From Salinarchaeum sp. Harcht-Bsk1 (GTDB lineage: Archaea > Halobacteriota > Halobacteria > Halobacteriales > Salinarchaeaceae), in assembly GCF_000403645.1 (NCBI RefSeq), contig NC_021313.1, positions 248,001 through 312,000 of the forward strand: 64,000 nucleotides of DNA, in the 5' to 3' direction. Within the stretch, counting starts at the first letter, position 1. Each line of letters starts with the position of its first letter. Made by a program: the position numbers and the translations under genes. The notes under the pieces are model-generated. The model searched no databases. It had not been told where the DNA came from and worked only from the letters and a program-made list of their open reading frames with translations. Below are positions 41,831 to 50,731 of the stretch, piece by piece.

Positions 41831-42607
41831 TCAGCGCCGCGAGGAGAGGTGCTGGCTCAGTTTGATCGTGACCGTCATGAGCGACGCCGCGGTGACCACG
41901 ACGAAGACGGCGGCGACGGCGCTCGCGACGGTCGGAGAGGCGACGCCCAGCGCGAGAGCCGGTGCCACGAGTGCGCCGCCAGCGAAGACGAGGACGGGGA
42001 CGGTCTGGCGGAGGAGCGTGTCGATGAGAGTCCCGCGCGTGGCAGGCGTCCGACTTCGTCTGAACTGGAAGTAGAGCCCGTATCCGACGACGGTGAAGCC
42101 CGCTGCCGCGGTGAGGACCGTGAAGATGCGACTCCGACGAACGAGCGGCCCGACCGAGATCACGAGCACGATCGCCACGAACCCAATCTCGAGCGCACGG
42201 CGAAGTCTGTACTCACCGAGGCGATCGAGTTCGGCGTTCGCGAGCGTCGTGTTGAAGTATGCCTCCCGCATCGCCAACGCGAAGAGTACAGTGAAAGCGA
42301 GCAGGAGTCCATTCAGGAAATCGAGGCGGACGTCGAGCCAGTGCTGCAGCAGTGTGAAGCTACCGTAGAGCACCCCGACGACGCCCGCGAAGCCGAAGTA
42401 CTCCCACAGCGCCGCCTGGGGACGCGCGACGCTGGTACGCGTTCGGACGGCGAGAAACGTGAGGCGGAGGGAGAGCAGCGTTAGCATCGCGGCACCGACG
42501 ATCGAGACGACGGCAGTGCCTACGTCAGGTGCTGGGCTGGTTTGCAGTGGAGCGAGCAGCGGCTGGCCGGCGTGCTGGATCGGCTGGAAACTGGCCGGGG
42601 CGATCAT
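41831..42607 (-). CDS. Seven-helix membrane protein beside the pseudokinase
   Basis: A 258-residue protein with about seven predicted helices near residues 28-53, 67-91, 96-117, 138-156, 161-182, 202-223 and 226-250. The N-terminal 25 residues are a Pro/Gln-rich hydrophilic segment. There is no signal peptide or known enzymatic motif; I do not recognise a family. It lies 19 bases downstream of the HEAT-pseudokinase gene, in the same direction, so the two are likely cotranscribed. The start is the ATG at 42607, the first in frame after the upstream gene's stop. Confidence 0.75.
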   Translation of the reverse strand: MIAPASFQPIQHAGQPLLAPLQTSPAPDVGTAVVSIVGAAMLTLLSLRLTFLAVRTRTSVARPQAALWEYFGFAGVVGVLYGSFTLLQHWLDVRLDFLNGLLLAFTVLFALAMREAYFNTTLANAELDRLGEYRLRRALEIGFVAIVLVISVGPLVRRSRIFTVLTAAAGFTVVGYGLYFQFRRSRTPATRGTLIDTLLRQTVPVLVFAGGALVAPALALGVASPTVASAVAAVFVVVTAASLMTVTIKLSQHLSSRR

Positions 42608-42626
42608 CGTACGCCCTCCAGGACCG

Positions 42627-43967
42627 TCATGTCCCGTCCTCGACCTCCGAGAGTGCGCTCTGCAGGTCGCGGGCGAACTCGTCGGCGCTCTCGTAGCGAG
42701 CGATCTTGTGGGTCGCCATCGCCTTGGCGACGATCCGATCGGCTGCGACGGGGACGTCCTCGACGACGCTTGAGGGCGGCTCGTAGGAGAGGCCGGCCGG
42801 ACCACCATGGGAGACGAGGGATTCTCGATACGGTGGTCGGCCGGCGAAGGCCGTGTAGAGCACGGCTCCGAGCTGATAGACGTCGGTGAGCCAGTCGACT
42901 GCACCGTGAGACGAGTCGAACAGCTCCGGTGCGGCGAACCTGGAATCGAGCGGGAGCGGGCCGTCCACGGCCTGGAACGCGTCGACGATCCCGAAGTTCG
43001 CGAGTTTGCCGACCGGGCGGCCCTGCTCGCTATCGAGCGCGATGCTGCGAGGATCGAGCGTCCGGTGGGTGATGCCCTTCTCGTGGGCGTGAGCGAGACC
43101 CTTCGCCGCGTCGAGGCCAACCCGGAGCGCCGCCTGGACCGGGAGGCGACCGACCGATCTGAGCGTACGCGGCGCATATCCGGTAACGATCCAGGGGTGT
43201 GGTCGGCGGCCAAAGTCGTGGACTGTCAGGACGTTCTCGTGATCGTCGACGCCGTCCCAGTCAGCGAGCACGTCCTCGAAGGCGCCGGAAAACGTCGAGT
43301 GGCGTGCGCCCAGAGGCGACCGGTAGGTCCGCACGAGTACGGCGTGGCGTTCCGCGTCGATGCCAGCCATGCCGGCATACGTCCAGGAGTGACGATCGGA
43401 CTCGACTGGCTCGACGATCTCGAGGGCGTCGAGGTCGGTCCGTGCGAGTTCGATGGTGAACTGGCCGTTCTGGACCACCTCGTCCGGTCGTTCGCGGATC
43501 GGATCGCCCGAATCGGTCGGGTCGTCGCTCGACTCTTCGTCGCGCTGTCGGTCTACGTCGTCGTCAGCGTCCGCCCCGGACTCCGAGCGTCCTGAAAGCT
43601 GGGTGGACGGCGATTCGTCGGCGGAGTCGGCCGGGTCGTCGGCGGAGTCGTCTGCGCTGGACGAGGGGGGAGCAGGGCTCGAGGCGGTCGAAGCCCCGGC
43701 GTCGACGTCTAGCTCTCGGCGGATCCAGTTCGCGGCCATCGCCGCGGTGTGGCCGTGGCGACCGTCGAGTCGGCGGACGATCACCGGCGCGTCCGCTGGA
43801 TGGGCTGTTGCCACGGCGCAGATCGCCCAGGCGACGCCGGCGCGGACCACCGGATCGTCGTGGTCGAGCGCGTCCACGAGCGCCGGAACGGCCTCGCGAG
43901 CGTCCGCTGGGGCGTCGAGCGTCCGGCGAATGAGGGCACGGACGCCCGGTTGATTCTCTATCGCCAT
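42627..43967 (-). CDS. HEAT-repeat protein with pseudokinase domain
   Basis: A 446-residue cytoplasmic protein. Residues about 1-85 form HEAT repeats (VPALVDALDHDDPVVRAGVAWAI). A Ser/Asp-rich linker (95-165) follows. Residues about 185-440 have a eukaryotic-type Ser/Thr kinase fold with conserved structural motifs (APEL at 346-349; DVYQLGAVLYTAFAGRPPY). Catalytic residues are gone: HRD reads HRT (301-303), DFG reads NFG (324-326), and the K-x2-N after HRD reads D-x2-S. It is probably a non-catalytic binding or scaffold protein. The ATG at 43967 starts just before the first HEAT helix. Confidence 0.88.
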   Translation of the reverse strand: MAIENQPGVRALIRRTLDAPADAREAVPALVDALDHDDPVVRAGVAWAICAVATAHPADAPVIVRRLDGRHGHTAAMAANWIRRELDVDAGASTASSPAPPSSSADDSADDPADSADESPSTQLSGRSESGADADDDVDRQRDEESSDDPTDSGDPIRERPDEVVQNGQFTIELARTDLDALEIVEPVESDRHSWTYAGMAGIDAERHAVLVRTYRSPLGARHSTFSGAFEDVLADWDGVDDHENVLTVHDFGRRPHPWIVTGYAPRTLRSVGRLPVQAALRVGLDAAKGLAHAHEKGITHRTLDPRSIALDSEQGRPVGKLANFGIVDAFQAVDGPLPLDSRFAAPELFDSSHGAVDWLTDVYQLGAVLYTAFAGRPPYRESLVSHGGPAGLSYEPPSSVVEDVPVAADRIVAKAMATHKIARYESADEFARDLQSALSEVEDGT

Positions 43968-44135
43968 GGCTGGCCGATGGACGGCGGTACGAACCCGATC
44001 GTTAAACCGTTGGTTGCCCCGAGCCCGATATCGGCCGGAATTCGGCGGTGTCCCGCCCCAGCGAGGCGTGGGCCCCGATCGATTGCGGACGAGATGGAAT
44101 CGGGTGCTCCGGGTGGCGGTGCTCCGTAGCGTCAC

Positions 44136-44143
44136 CCTTAATC
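44136..44143 (+). promoter_or_regulatory. TATA-like box for elp3
   Basis: ccttaatc lies 26-33 bases before the ATG at 44169, giving a leaderless transcript. Confidence 0.5.
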
Positions 44144-44168
44144 CGCGCCCTCCCCGATCCTTCAGCCG

Positions 44169-45872
44169 ATGAGCACCGGCGACGGCTTCGAGCAGGCCTG
44201 TGAGGAACTGGTCGAGAGAGTCCTCGCCGGGGAACTCGAGCGGGACGACGTCGAGTCTGCTAAACTCGAGGTCTGCTCGAAGTACTCCGCCTCGAAGGTG
44301 CCCAAGCACACGGAGCTGCTCGACCGGGCGCCCGACGGCCGTCGGGACGAACTGGCCGAAGTGCTGCACCGCAAGCCCGTCCGGACGGCGTCCGGCGTTT
44401 CGCCGGTCGCGATCATGACCAGTCCGGCGCCCTGCCCACACGGGAAGTGCCTCTACTGCCCAGGCGGCCCTGACTCGGAGTTCGAGTCGTCTCAGAGCTA
44501 CACCGGGTTGGAGCCCGCCGCGGCGCGCGGCGAGCAGAACGACTACGATCCCTACGGCCAGGTCACGCTCCGGCTCAACCAGCTTCGGGAGATCGGTCAC
44601 CCCGTGGACAAGGTCGAGTTGATCCTCATGGGCGGAACGATGACCGCGCGGAGCCACGACTATCAGGAGTGGTTCGTGAAGGAGGCGCTGCGGGCGATGA
44701 ACGACTTCGATCCCGACGCCGAGCCGAATCCCGCCGAGGACGAGAGCTTCGCGCCCGAACGGCCGGCTGCACGCGACCGCTCGGTCGCCCGGACTCCCGG
44801 CGAGTACCACTACACGGAGGACGTGATCGCCCGGAACGAGACTGGCGACGTTCGCGCGATCGGAATCACGTTCGAGACGAAGCCCGACTGGTGTGACCCC
44901 GAGCAGGTGAACCGGATGCTCCGTCTCGGCGGCACGAAGGTCGAGGTCGGGGTGCAGACCACCTTCGAGCGGATCAACCGCGAGATGCACCGCGGGCACG
45001 GCATGGAGGCCGCGGTGTCGGCGAACCGGCGGCTACGCGACGCCGGGTTCAAGGTCGGCTTCCACATGATGCCGGGGCAGCCCGGTGCATCCAAGGAGAT
45101 GGTACTGGAGGACTTCCGCCGACTCGTCGAGCGGCCGGAGTGGCGCCCGGACTACCTCAAGATCTACCCGACGCTGATCGTCGAGGACACCGTCACGTAC
45201 GACATGTTCCGTCGCGGCGAGTTCGAGCCCCTCGGGAACGACGAGGCCGCCGAACTCGTCGCGGAGATCAAGTCGATGCTGCCCCGGTACACCCGCCTCC
45301 AGCGGGTCCAGCGCGACATCCCGGCGACGATCATCGAGGGCGGCGTCTGGAAGTCGAACCTGCGCCAGCTCGCACGACAGCGGATGGACGAGCACGGCTG
45401 GACCTGCGACTGCATCCGCTGTCGCGAGGTCGGGATGAACGACGAGGTGCCGGAATCCCCAGAGCTTCGCGTCGACACCTACGAGGTCGCAGGCGGGACC
45501 GAGCACTTCTGCTCCATCGAGGACTTCGATCGCGACCTCCTGATCGGCTTCTGCCGGCTCCGCGAACCGGGCGATCCGATCCGTCGCGAGCTACAGGACG
45601 CGGCCATCATTCGGGAGCTCCACGTGTACGGGAGCGAACTCGGCATCGGCGAGCCCGGAGGCACCGAGGACGATGCCGCGCAGGCGGACGAGGCCGACGC
45701 TGGCTTCCAGCACCAGGGGCACGGTCGGCGCCTCGTCGAGCGCGCCGAGTCCATCGCGCGGGAGCGCGGCTACGAGAAGCTGGCCGTCATTGCCGGCATC
45801 GGCGCACGCGAGTACTACCGCGAGCAACTCGGCTATCGCCAGGACGGCCCCTACGTCTCGAAGCGTCTCTGA
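44169..45872 (+). CDS. elp3: Elp3 radical-SAM/GNAT tRNA modification enzyme
   Basis: A 567-residue archaeal Elongator Elp3 homologue, which adds carboxymethyl (or related) groups to U34 of tRNAs. An N-terminal tRNA-binding domain, the radical-SAM cluster CPHGKCLYC (about residues 89-97; C-x5-C-x2-C), and a C-terminal GNAT domain (HQGHGRRLVERAESIARERGYEKL) are visible. Further cysteines in CDCIRC (about 417-422) and around residue 440 are also typical. A short acidic insert (EDDAAQADEADAG) separates the GNAT motif. Archaea lack Elp1/2/4-6, so Elp3 acts alone. Confidence 0.96.
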   Translation: MSTGDGFEQACEELVERVLAGELERDDVESAKLEVCSKYSASKVPKHTELLDRAPDGRRDELAEVLHRKPVRTASGVSPVAIMTSPAPCPHGKCLYCPGGPDSEFESSQSYTGLEPAAARGEQNDYDPYGQVTLRLNQLREIGHPVDKVELILMGGTMTARSHDYQEWFVKEALRAMNDFDPDAEPNPAEDESFAPERPAARDRSVARTPGEYHYTEDVIARNETGDVRAIGITFETKPDWCDPEQVNRMLRLGGTKVEVGVQTTFERINREMHRGHGMEAAVSANRRLRDAGFKVGFHMMPGQPGASKEMVLEDFRRLVERPEWRPDYLKIYPTLIVEDTVTYDMFRRGEFEPLGNDEAAELVAEIKSMLPRYTRLQRVQRDIPATIIEGGVWKSNLRQLARQRMDEHGWTCDCIRCREVGMNDEVPESPELRVDTYEVAGGTEHFCSIEDFDRDLLIGFCRLREPGDPIRRELQDAAIIRELHVYGSELGIGEPGGTEDDAAQADEADAGFQHQGHGRRLVERAESIARERGYEKLAVIAGIGAREYYREQLGYRQDGPYVSKRL

Positions 45873-46027
45873 TCGCCAGGTGGTACCGAAGCACGGTCGC
45901 CAGCCCGAGCGCTGACGATCCGACACGAACGACAGCCACCCTGTCGCTTGCTTGCTTTTTCTGTGAACGTGTCAATAGAAATTTGGCCACAATGCTTATT
46001 GGATCCTGCACAGAGATTTATGTAAGA

Positions 46028-46672
46028 ATGCGGTCCGAGCAGGCCGGCGGCACACAGGACGGCTCGGCGTTTTCGGAGGCGCTCGCGACGCTCAAACGCA
46101 ACGGATCGAACGTCGTGGTCGTCGGTGCGGAGGACCGGACCGCCCACGAGCGCGTTTGTCAGCGACTCCTCGGAACGGACGCACCACGCACCAGACTCGT
46201 CGTCAGAACGACGCCCGGCGGGACCTGTGGCTGGCTCCCGCCAACCGACGCCGATGGCGAGACGCACCTGATTACCTACGGCGATCCAGGCGAGGAGCGC
46301 GACGCGACGATCGTCGACAGCGACCTGCTGGGGCCGCTCGGGCAGGCCGTCGCCGACAAGATCGACGCCGTCACCGCCGGCGAGGGGCCCGAACCCGCCG
46401 AGTTCCGAGTCTGCCTCGACGCTCTCGGCCCACTGTTCGCCGAGCACGACCCCGAGACGGTGTTTCGGCTGGTGCACGTCGTGACGGCACGCGTCCGTGA
46501 CGTCAACGGCATGGGGCACTTCCACCTCCGGCTCGCACCCGACGACGACCACATCAAGCTACTCGAACCACTGTTCGACGCCGTCGTCGAGGTCCGAACG
46601 ACGGGGGCGGGCGCCCAGCACCGCTGGCGACTGCTCGACAAGAACGTCGACAGCCAGTGGATCGAACTGTAG
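46028..46672 (+). CDS. DUF7504-like protein (ATPase-lineage)
   Basis: A 214-residue soluble protein of the haloarchaeal DUF7504 type. It has VVVVGAEDRTAHERVCQRLLG at the N-terminus (split here), then a beta-alpha core (RLVVRTTPGGTCGWL) and a DPETVFRLVHVVTARVRDV segment. Homologues look like RecA/KaiC-fold remnants without a clear Walker A; none is seen here either. The function is unknown. The ATG at 46028 is favoured by a gcttattgg box about 30 bases upstream; an in-frame alternative 12 codons earlier is possible. Confidence 0.65.
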   Translation: MRSEQAGGTQDGSAFSEALATLKRNGSNVVVVGAEDRTAHERVCQRLLGTDAPRTRLVVRTTPGGTCGWLPPTDADGETHLITYGDPGEERDATIVDSDLLGPLGQAVADKIDAVTAGEGPEPAEFRVCLDALGPLFAEHDPETVFRLVHVVTARVRDVNGMGHFHLRLAPDDDHIKLLEPLFDAVVEVRTTGAGAQHRWRLLDKNVDSQWIEL

Positions 46673-46717
46673 TCGAGACGATCTCCCCGTAGCAGGCCCT
46701 GCGACGCGACGCCGCCC

Positions 46718-46722
46718 TTTTT
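46718..46722 (+). terminator. T-run after the DUF7504-like gene
   Basis: Five T after gccgccc, 46 bases after the stop codon and 28 before the next ATG. Confidence 0.35.
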
Positions 46723-46749
46723 CACCGTCCGGTGCCGACGAGTGGACGT

Positions 46750-47472
46750 ATGCGAGGAGCCTCCGGTGACGATCCGGATCCGGCGGACGACCCGCCGGAA
46801 ATCGACGGGGTAGAGGAGACGGACGGATCGACCAGTCCCGACGCCGACACCGCCGCGCCAGACGGCGCCGAGGACGAACCGGTGACTCCCACGGAGCGTG
46901 CTGCCGATGATGTGGCCGGCGACACGTCGGGCGCAACTGACGACACACCTGAAGCGCCCGACGACGCACCGGACGCAGGCGAGATCGATCCTGCCGAGTT
47001 GACCGTCCCCGAACGGTCGCTCCATCCGCGCATCCGGACGATCTGGATCGTCAGGGCGCTGGGCTGGTCACTGTTCCTCGGTGCGATTGCCGTCGGAGCG
47101 ACCTGGCAGTGGCTGGAGGTCACCCTGCTCGCGCCAGCCGGTCTCGCCGCGGTGATCCTCGTCCTCTCCGTCACCCACGCGATCTTCCGCTACCGCGCCT
47201 GGCAGTACGAGTTCCGTGAGGACGCGATCTACCTCGAACGGGGCGTCCTGACTCGCGTCCGAACCGTCGTCCCGTTCGTTCGGATCCAGCACGTCGACAC
47301 CGCCCGCGGTCCGGTCGATCGGGTGGCAGGGCTCTCGACGCTCGTGGTGTACACTGCCGGCTCCCGGGGCGCCGACGTGACGATTCCCGGCATCGAAGCC
47401 GATCGTGCCGACGAGCACCAGCGCCGGCTCAAACAGCTCGCGATCGCTGCGGAGGACGACACCGCCGTATGA
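46750..47472 (+). CDS. PH-domain (bPH2/DUF304) membrane protein, first of a pair
   Basis: A 240-residue protein. An acidic disordered N-terminus (about 1-80) precedes two membrane helices (ALGWSLFLGAIAVGATWQWL, LLAPAGLAAVILVLSVTHAI) and a bacterial PH/DUF304 domain (EFREDAIYLERGVLTRVRTVVPFVRIQHVDTARGPVD, split). It resembles YdbS. The start is the ATG at 46750; a GTG six codons upstream is possible. Its stop overlaps the next gene's ATG (ATGA), so the pair forms an operon. Confidence 0.85.
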   Translation: MRGASGDDPDPADDPPEIDGVEETDGSTSPDADTAAPDGAEDEPVTPTERAADDVAGDTSGATDDTPEAPDDAPDAGEIDPAELTVPERSLHPRIRTIWIVRALGWSLFLGAIAVGATWQWLEVTLLAPAGLAAVILVLSVTHAIFRYRAWQYEFREDAIYLERGVLTRVRTVVPFVRIQHVDTARGPVDRVAGLSTLVVYTAGSRGADVTIPGIEADRADEHQRRLKQLAIAAEDDTAV

Positions 47473-49055
47473 AGCTTCACCCGCTCTCGGTCCCCTACCG
47501 GGCGGCCAGGACCGTCGGGAACCTGATCGTCGTCCTCATCTTCGCGTTCTTCGGGATTCCGCAGTTCCTCGACGGCGCGCTCGCCGTCGCAGTCACGGGC
47601 GTCCTGATCATCCTGGGACTGGTCGCGATCGTCGGCTGGCAGTACGCCTACTACCGACGCTTCGAGTACACGCTGACCGATAACACCCTGGACATCGACG
47701 CCGGCGTACTCTCCCGCCGGTCCCGCGAGATCCCCTACGGCCGCATTCAGAACGTCTCGATCGAGCGGACGATCGTGCAGCGAGCACTTGGACTCGCTGA
47801 GGTGCGGGTCGAAACTGCTGGTGGGAGCCAATCGGAAGCCCACCTGCAGTTCGTCGGGAAGGCCGAGGCCGACCGCCTGCAGGACGAACTCAGCGAGCGG
47901 AAGCAGCACAGTCGCGAGCAACGAGCGGCGGAAACCGGAACCCAGGCGAGCGTTGCGGAGGCCGAGGCTAGGCCCGCCGATCGACGGGAACTCCTCTTCG
48001 AGATGACGTCGCGGGAACTGGTCGTCCTCGGCATCGTCTCGCTGGACTCCCGGATCTTGCCGCTCGTGTTCTTCGCGCTCACGCCCTTCCTCTCCGAGAT
48101 CGGCGAGTTGCTCGGCGGCTCGGCGGGTGTCGCGGTACTCGTCCTTCCCGCCATCGTGCTCGCGATCTACCTCGCGACGGCGGTCGTGAGCGCGGCCTAC
48201 GCCGTGACGAACTACTACGGGTTCAGACTCTACGAGATCGGCGACGAACTCCGCTACGAGCGCGGGCTCCTCCAGCGGTTCTCCGGGACGATCCCCCTCC
48301 CGAAGGTCCAGGCAGTCACGATCACCGAGAACGTCCTCGCCCGCCGATTCGGTTACGCCTCCCTGACTGCCGAGACCGCTGGCTTCTCGCCGGGCCAGGA
48401 AGGCGGAAGCGAGGCAGCGATCCCGATCGCTCGCCGCGATCGGGTCGTCGACCTCGCCGAATCGATCGAACCCGTCGAGTTGCCGACGTTCGAACGGCCG
48501 CCGAAGCGGGCGCGAACGCGCTACGTCGCCCGCTATTCGATCGTCCTGGGCATCCTGACTGCCGTGAGCTACGGTGCGGTGGCCGCGGGCTGGTGGGGCG
48601 GCCAGTGGTGGCTCGTCCTGCTCGCCGCGCCGTTCGTGCCCGTCGCCGCTCACCTCAAGTGGCGCAACCTCGGCTACGCGCTGACCGACGACCACGTCGT
48701 CACGCGCAACGGGTTCTGGAGTCGCACGACGAAGATCGTGCCGTATCACCGCGTGCAGACCGTCGCAGATACGCAGACGATCTTTCAGCGTCGTCGTGCA
48801 CTCGCGACGCTACACGTCGACGTCGCCGGGTCCCGGAGTCTCGTCAGCGACGACAGCAAAGCGCTGGACGTCGATCGCGAGGTCGCCGCCGAGCTCAGGG
48901 AGACGATCGCCAGCCGCCTGCTGGACGACCTCGCCGAGCGAGCGGATCGGCCGGAGGATCGGTTCCGGGACGCGCCGATCGAGCCAGTCGAGGAGACGGC
49001 GCCGTCGGGCGGCCCCAGCAACGAGTCAGCCACGGGCGGTAGCCAGCCAGAGTGA
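47469..49055 (+). CDS. PH-domain (bPH2/DUF304) membrane protein, second of a pair
   Basis: A 528-residue YdbT-like membrane protein with three PH/DUF304 domains. Each is preceded by two helices: domain 1 about residues 50-120, domain 2 about 240-310 (YYGFRLYEIGDELRYERGLLQRFSG), domain 3 about 400-475 (DDHVVTRNGFWSRTTKIVPYHRVQTV). The conserved P-x2-R-[IV]-Q-x-V signature appears in each (IPYGRIQNV, IPLPKVQAV, VPYHRVQTV). It is coupled to the preceding gene. The C-terminal tail is acidic. Bacterial homologues sit in pairs of unknown function. It probably binds lipids or proteins at the membrane. Confidence 0.88.
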   Translation: MKLHPLSVPYRAARTVGNLIVVLIFAFFGIPQFLDGALAVAVTGVLIILGLVAIVGWQYAYYRRFEYTLTDNTLDIDAGVLSRRSREIPYGRIQNVSIERTIVQRALGLAEVRVETAGGSQSEAHLQFVGKAEADRLQDELSERKQHSREQRAAETGTQASVAEAEARPADRRELLFEMTSRELVVLGIVSLDSRILPLVFFALTPFLSEIGELLGGSAGVAVLVLPAIVLAIYLATAVVSAAYAVTNYYGFRLYEIGDELRYERGLLQRFSGTIPLPKVQAVTITENVLARRFGYASLTAETAGFSPGQEGGSEAAIPIARRDRVVDLAESIEPVELPTFERPPKRARTRYVARYSIVLGILTAVSYGAVAAGWWGGQWWLVLLAAPFVPVAAHLKWRNLGYALTDDHVVTRNGFWSRTTKIVPYHRVQTVADTQTIFQRRRALATLHVDVAGSRSLVSDDSKALDVDREVAAELRETIASRLLDDLAERADRPEDRFRDAPIEPVEETAPSGGPSNESATGGSQPE

Positions 49056-49087
49056 CGCTCGTCGGGGGAGCGGCCTGGCTGGGGTGC

Positions 49088-50011
49088 CTACAGCAGCCCC
49101 AGAAGGAACCCGAGGCCCATAACGACGAGCACGATCGCCGAGAAGGCCGGGAGATAGGGTGTAATCGTCTCGACGCGGTCCTCAAAGTGCTGATAGCCCG
49201 CGAGGAGCGCCATCGTCAGCGCGACGATGCCGAAAATGACCGTGAGCGCGTAGGCGAGCATGAGTTCCAGACAGTGCGCGGACCCGGTACAGAGCGCGAT
49301 GATCTCGAACTCCTCCTCGTGAGCGAACCCGAGGACGAACGCGACCCACGCGATGCCCATGAGTCCCCTGTCATGGGCGGTGGATTCGTCTAGGTGCTCG
49401 TGCCCGCCGCCACCGATCGGCAGCGCGCCGCGGAGGCGCCCGAGCACGCCCGAGGGATCCCCGTCTTCGTGATGGTCATGGGAGTGATCGTCCGCGTGAG
49501 CGTGTCCATGCTCGTGGACATGATCGTCCTCGTGGGCTTGCCCATGCTGGTGGGAGTGGTCGTCACCGTGGGAGTGACCCGAATCGTGGGCGTGAGCGTT
49601 CCCTCGTGAGTGACCGCCGCCGTGGGAGTGCTCGTCGTGTGGCTCCGAAGATCCGTGTGCGTGACCGTGTCCGCCGCCGTAATACTCCCGGATTCCAAGT
49701 CCGATCAGGAGGATGCCGGCGACGATCCCGAGCGGGCCGCCGACCTGGACGCCAGCGACGACGATCGGCTCGTCGAGGCTGGTGAGATCGAAGTAGGCGA
49801 TCGCGAAGAAGTACGCGACGACCACCGCGATCGAGCTGATCAGGTGCCCGACGCCGAGCAGGAGACTCGCCGCGAGCCCCGCGCCCCAGGTGTTCGATCG
49901 GTCCATCGCGTACGCGGCGGCGACCGGCCAGCCGTGACCCGGTTCGACGCCGTGGACCAGACCCAGCACGATCGCGCCCGCGAGCACCCCAGGTGCATCG
50001 ACGTGAATCAT
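49088..50011 (-). CDS. Nickel/cobalt transporter, RcnA/NicO-like
   Basis: A 307-residue membrane protein with six to seven helices. The metal-binding HGVEPGH (residues 20-26) lies in helix 1. A large cytoplasmic loop (115-181) is almost wholly His/Asp/Gly/Ser, with about 25 His. FAHEEEFEI (229-237) and a terminal GFLLGLL complete it. This matches NicO/UreH/RcnA-type nickel or cobalt permeases. It is divergent from nikR with a candidate operator in the gap, which supports nickel as the substrate. Export versus import cannot be decided; the His-rich loop is common in exporters. Confidence 0.88.
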   Translation of the reverse strand: MIHVDAPGVLAGAIVLGLVHGVEPGHGWPVAAAYAMDRSNTWGAGLAASLLLGVGHLISSIAVVVAYFFAIAYFDLTSLDEPIVVAGVQVGGPLGIVAGILLIGLGIREYYGGGHGHAHGSSEPHDEHSHGGGHSRGNAHAHDSGHSHGDDHSHQHGQAHEDDHVHEHGHAHADDHSHDHHEDGDPSGVLGRLRGALPIGGGGHEHLDESTAHDRGLMGIAWVAFVLGFAHEEEFEIIALCTGSAHCLELMLAYALTVIFGIVALTMALLAGYQHFEDRVETITPYLPAFSAIVLVVMGLGFLLGLL

Positions 50012-50040
50012 CGACCGTGGTATCGGCGTCGTCGACTCGC

Positions 50041-50047
50041 CCTATAG
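50041..50047. promoter_or_regulatory. TATA-like box shared by the divergent nickel genes
   Basis: cctatag is nearly symmetric. On the minus strand it lies 30-36 bases before the transporter ATG (50011), suggesting leaderless transcription. On the plus strand it would place the nikR transcript start near 50070, about 50 bases before the preferred GTG. Confidence 0.4.
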
Positions 50048-50052
50048 CGATT

Positions 50053-50082
50053 GTTATGACCTCAGCAGGGACATCGTCATAC
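50053..50082. promoter_or_regulatory. Candidate NikR operator
   Basis: The half-sites TTATGA (50054-50059) and TCATAC (50077-50082) are inverted with 17 bases between them. Enterobacterial NikR uses GTATGA-N16-TCATAC; here five of six pairs match and the spacing is one longer. It lies between the divergent transporter and nikR genes, at the predicted nikR transcription start, so NikR could repress both. This is a sequence match only. Confidence 0.5.
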
Positions 50083-50118
50083 CGCAGGCTCTTGGTCGCG
50101 CGGTACGAGGGTGCGAGC

Positions 50119-50601
50119 GTGCGAACGAGTCTGAACGTTCCCGACGACCTGCTCGCCGAGTTCGACGAGGTCTGGCAGGCCCAGGGCATCGAGAACCGCT
50201 CACGGGCCGTCCGTGAGGCGATGCTCGAGTACGTGGAGGCTCACACCCGGCTGGAGGACGTGGAGGACGAACTCGTCGCGCTCGTCGGGTTCGACTACCG
50301 CCACCACGACGTCATCCAGGAGCTACACGGCGTCCAGCACCAGTTCCAGGACGTCATCATCAACACCAGCCACACCCACCAGGGCGACCTCTGTCTGGAG
50401 TCACTCTTCTGCCGGGGCGACGCCGACCGAATCCACGGACTCACCAACGAACTCAGGGACTTCGACGCCGTCAGGCGCGTGAAAGTGATGGTCATCCCCG
50501 ACGGCGCCGAGCACGAGCATCCCCATCCCCACGAGCACGTGCACGATGCTGGTGAGGCCCACGATCACGGCGAGAACGGCGACCACGACCACCAGCACTG
50601 A
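50119..50601 (+). CDS. nikR: NikR nickel-responsive ribbon-helix-helix regulator
   Basis: A 160-residue repressor. A CopG-type ribbon-helix-helix is at residues 1-45 (RTSLNVPDDLLAEFDEVW, NRSRAVREAMLEYV). The ACT-like nickel domain follows (52-130) with ligands matching the family: His74, His85, His87 and Cys92. Unusually, residues 131-160 add a tail with eleven histidines. The start is GTG at 50119, which begins the usual MRTSLN-type N-terminus; an upstream ATG at 50056 would add 21 residues and overlap the operator. It is divergent from the nickel transporter. Confidence 0.88.
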   Translation: MRTSLNVPDDLLAEFDEVWQAQGIENRSRAVREAMLEYVEAHTRLEDVEDELVALVGFDYRHHDVIQELHGVQHQFQDVIINTSHTHQGDLCLESLFCRGDADRIHGLTNELRDFDAVRRVKVMVIPDGAEHEHPHPHEHVHDAGEAHDHGENGDHDHQH

Positions 50602-50731
50602 CCGGCGCATCGGTGGTGTGTCGGTTGGCGATCCCAACCGAGGAGCAACCGACTCTTCCTGATACTCGACCTTCGACTACCGTTACCTTCGACCACTGTT
50701 ACGTGTCACACCCGCATAGTATGCTAACTCG

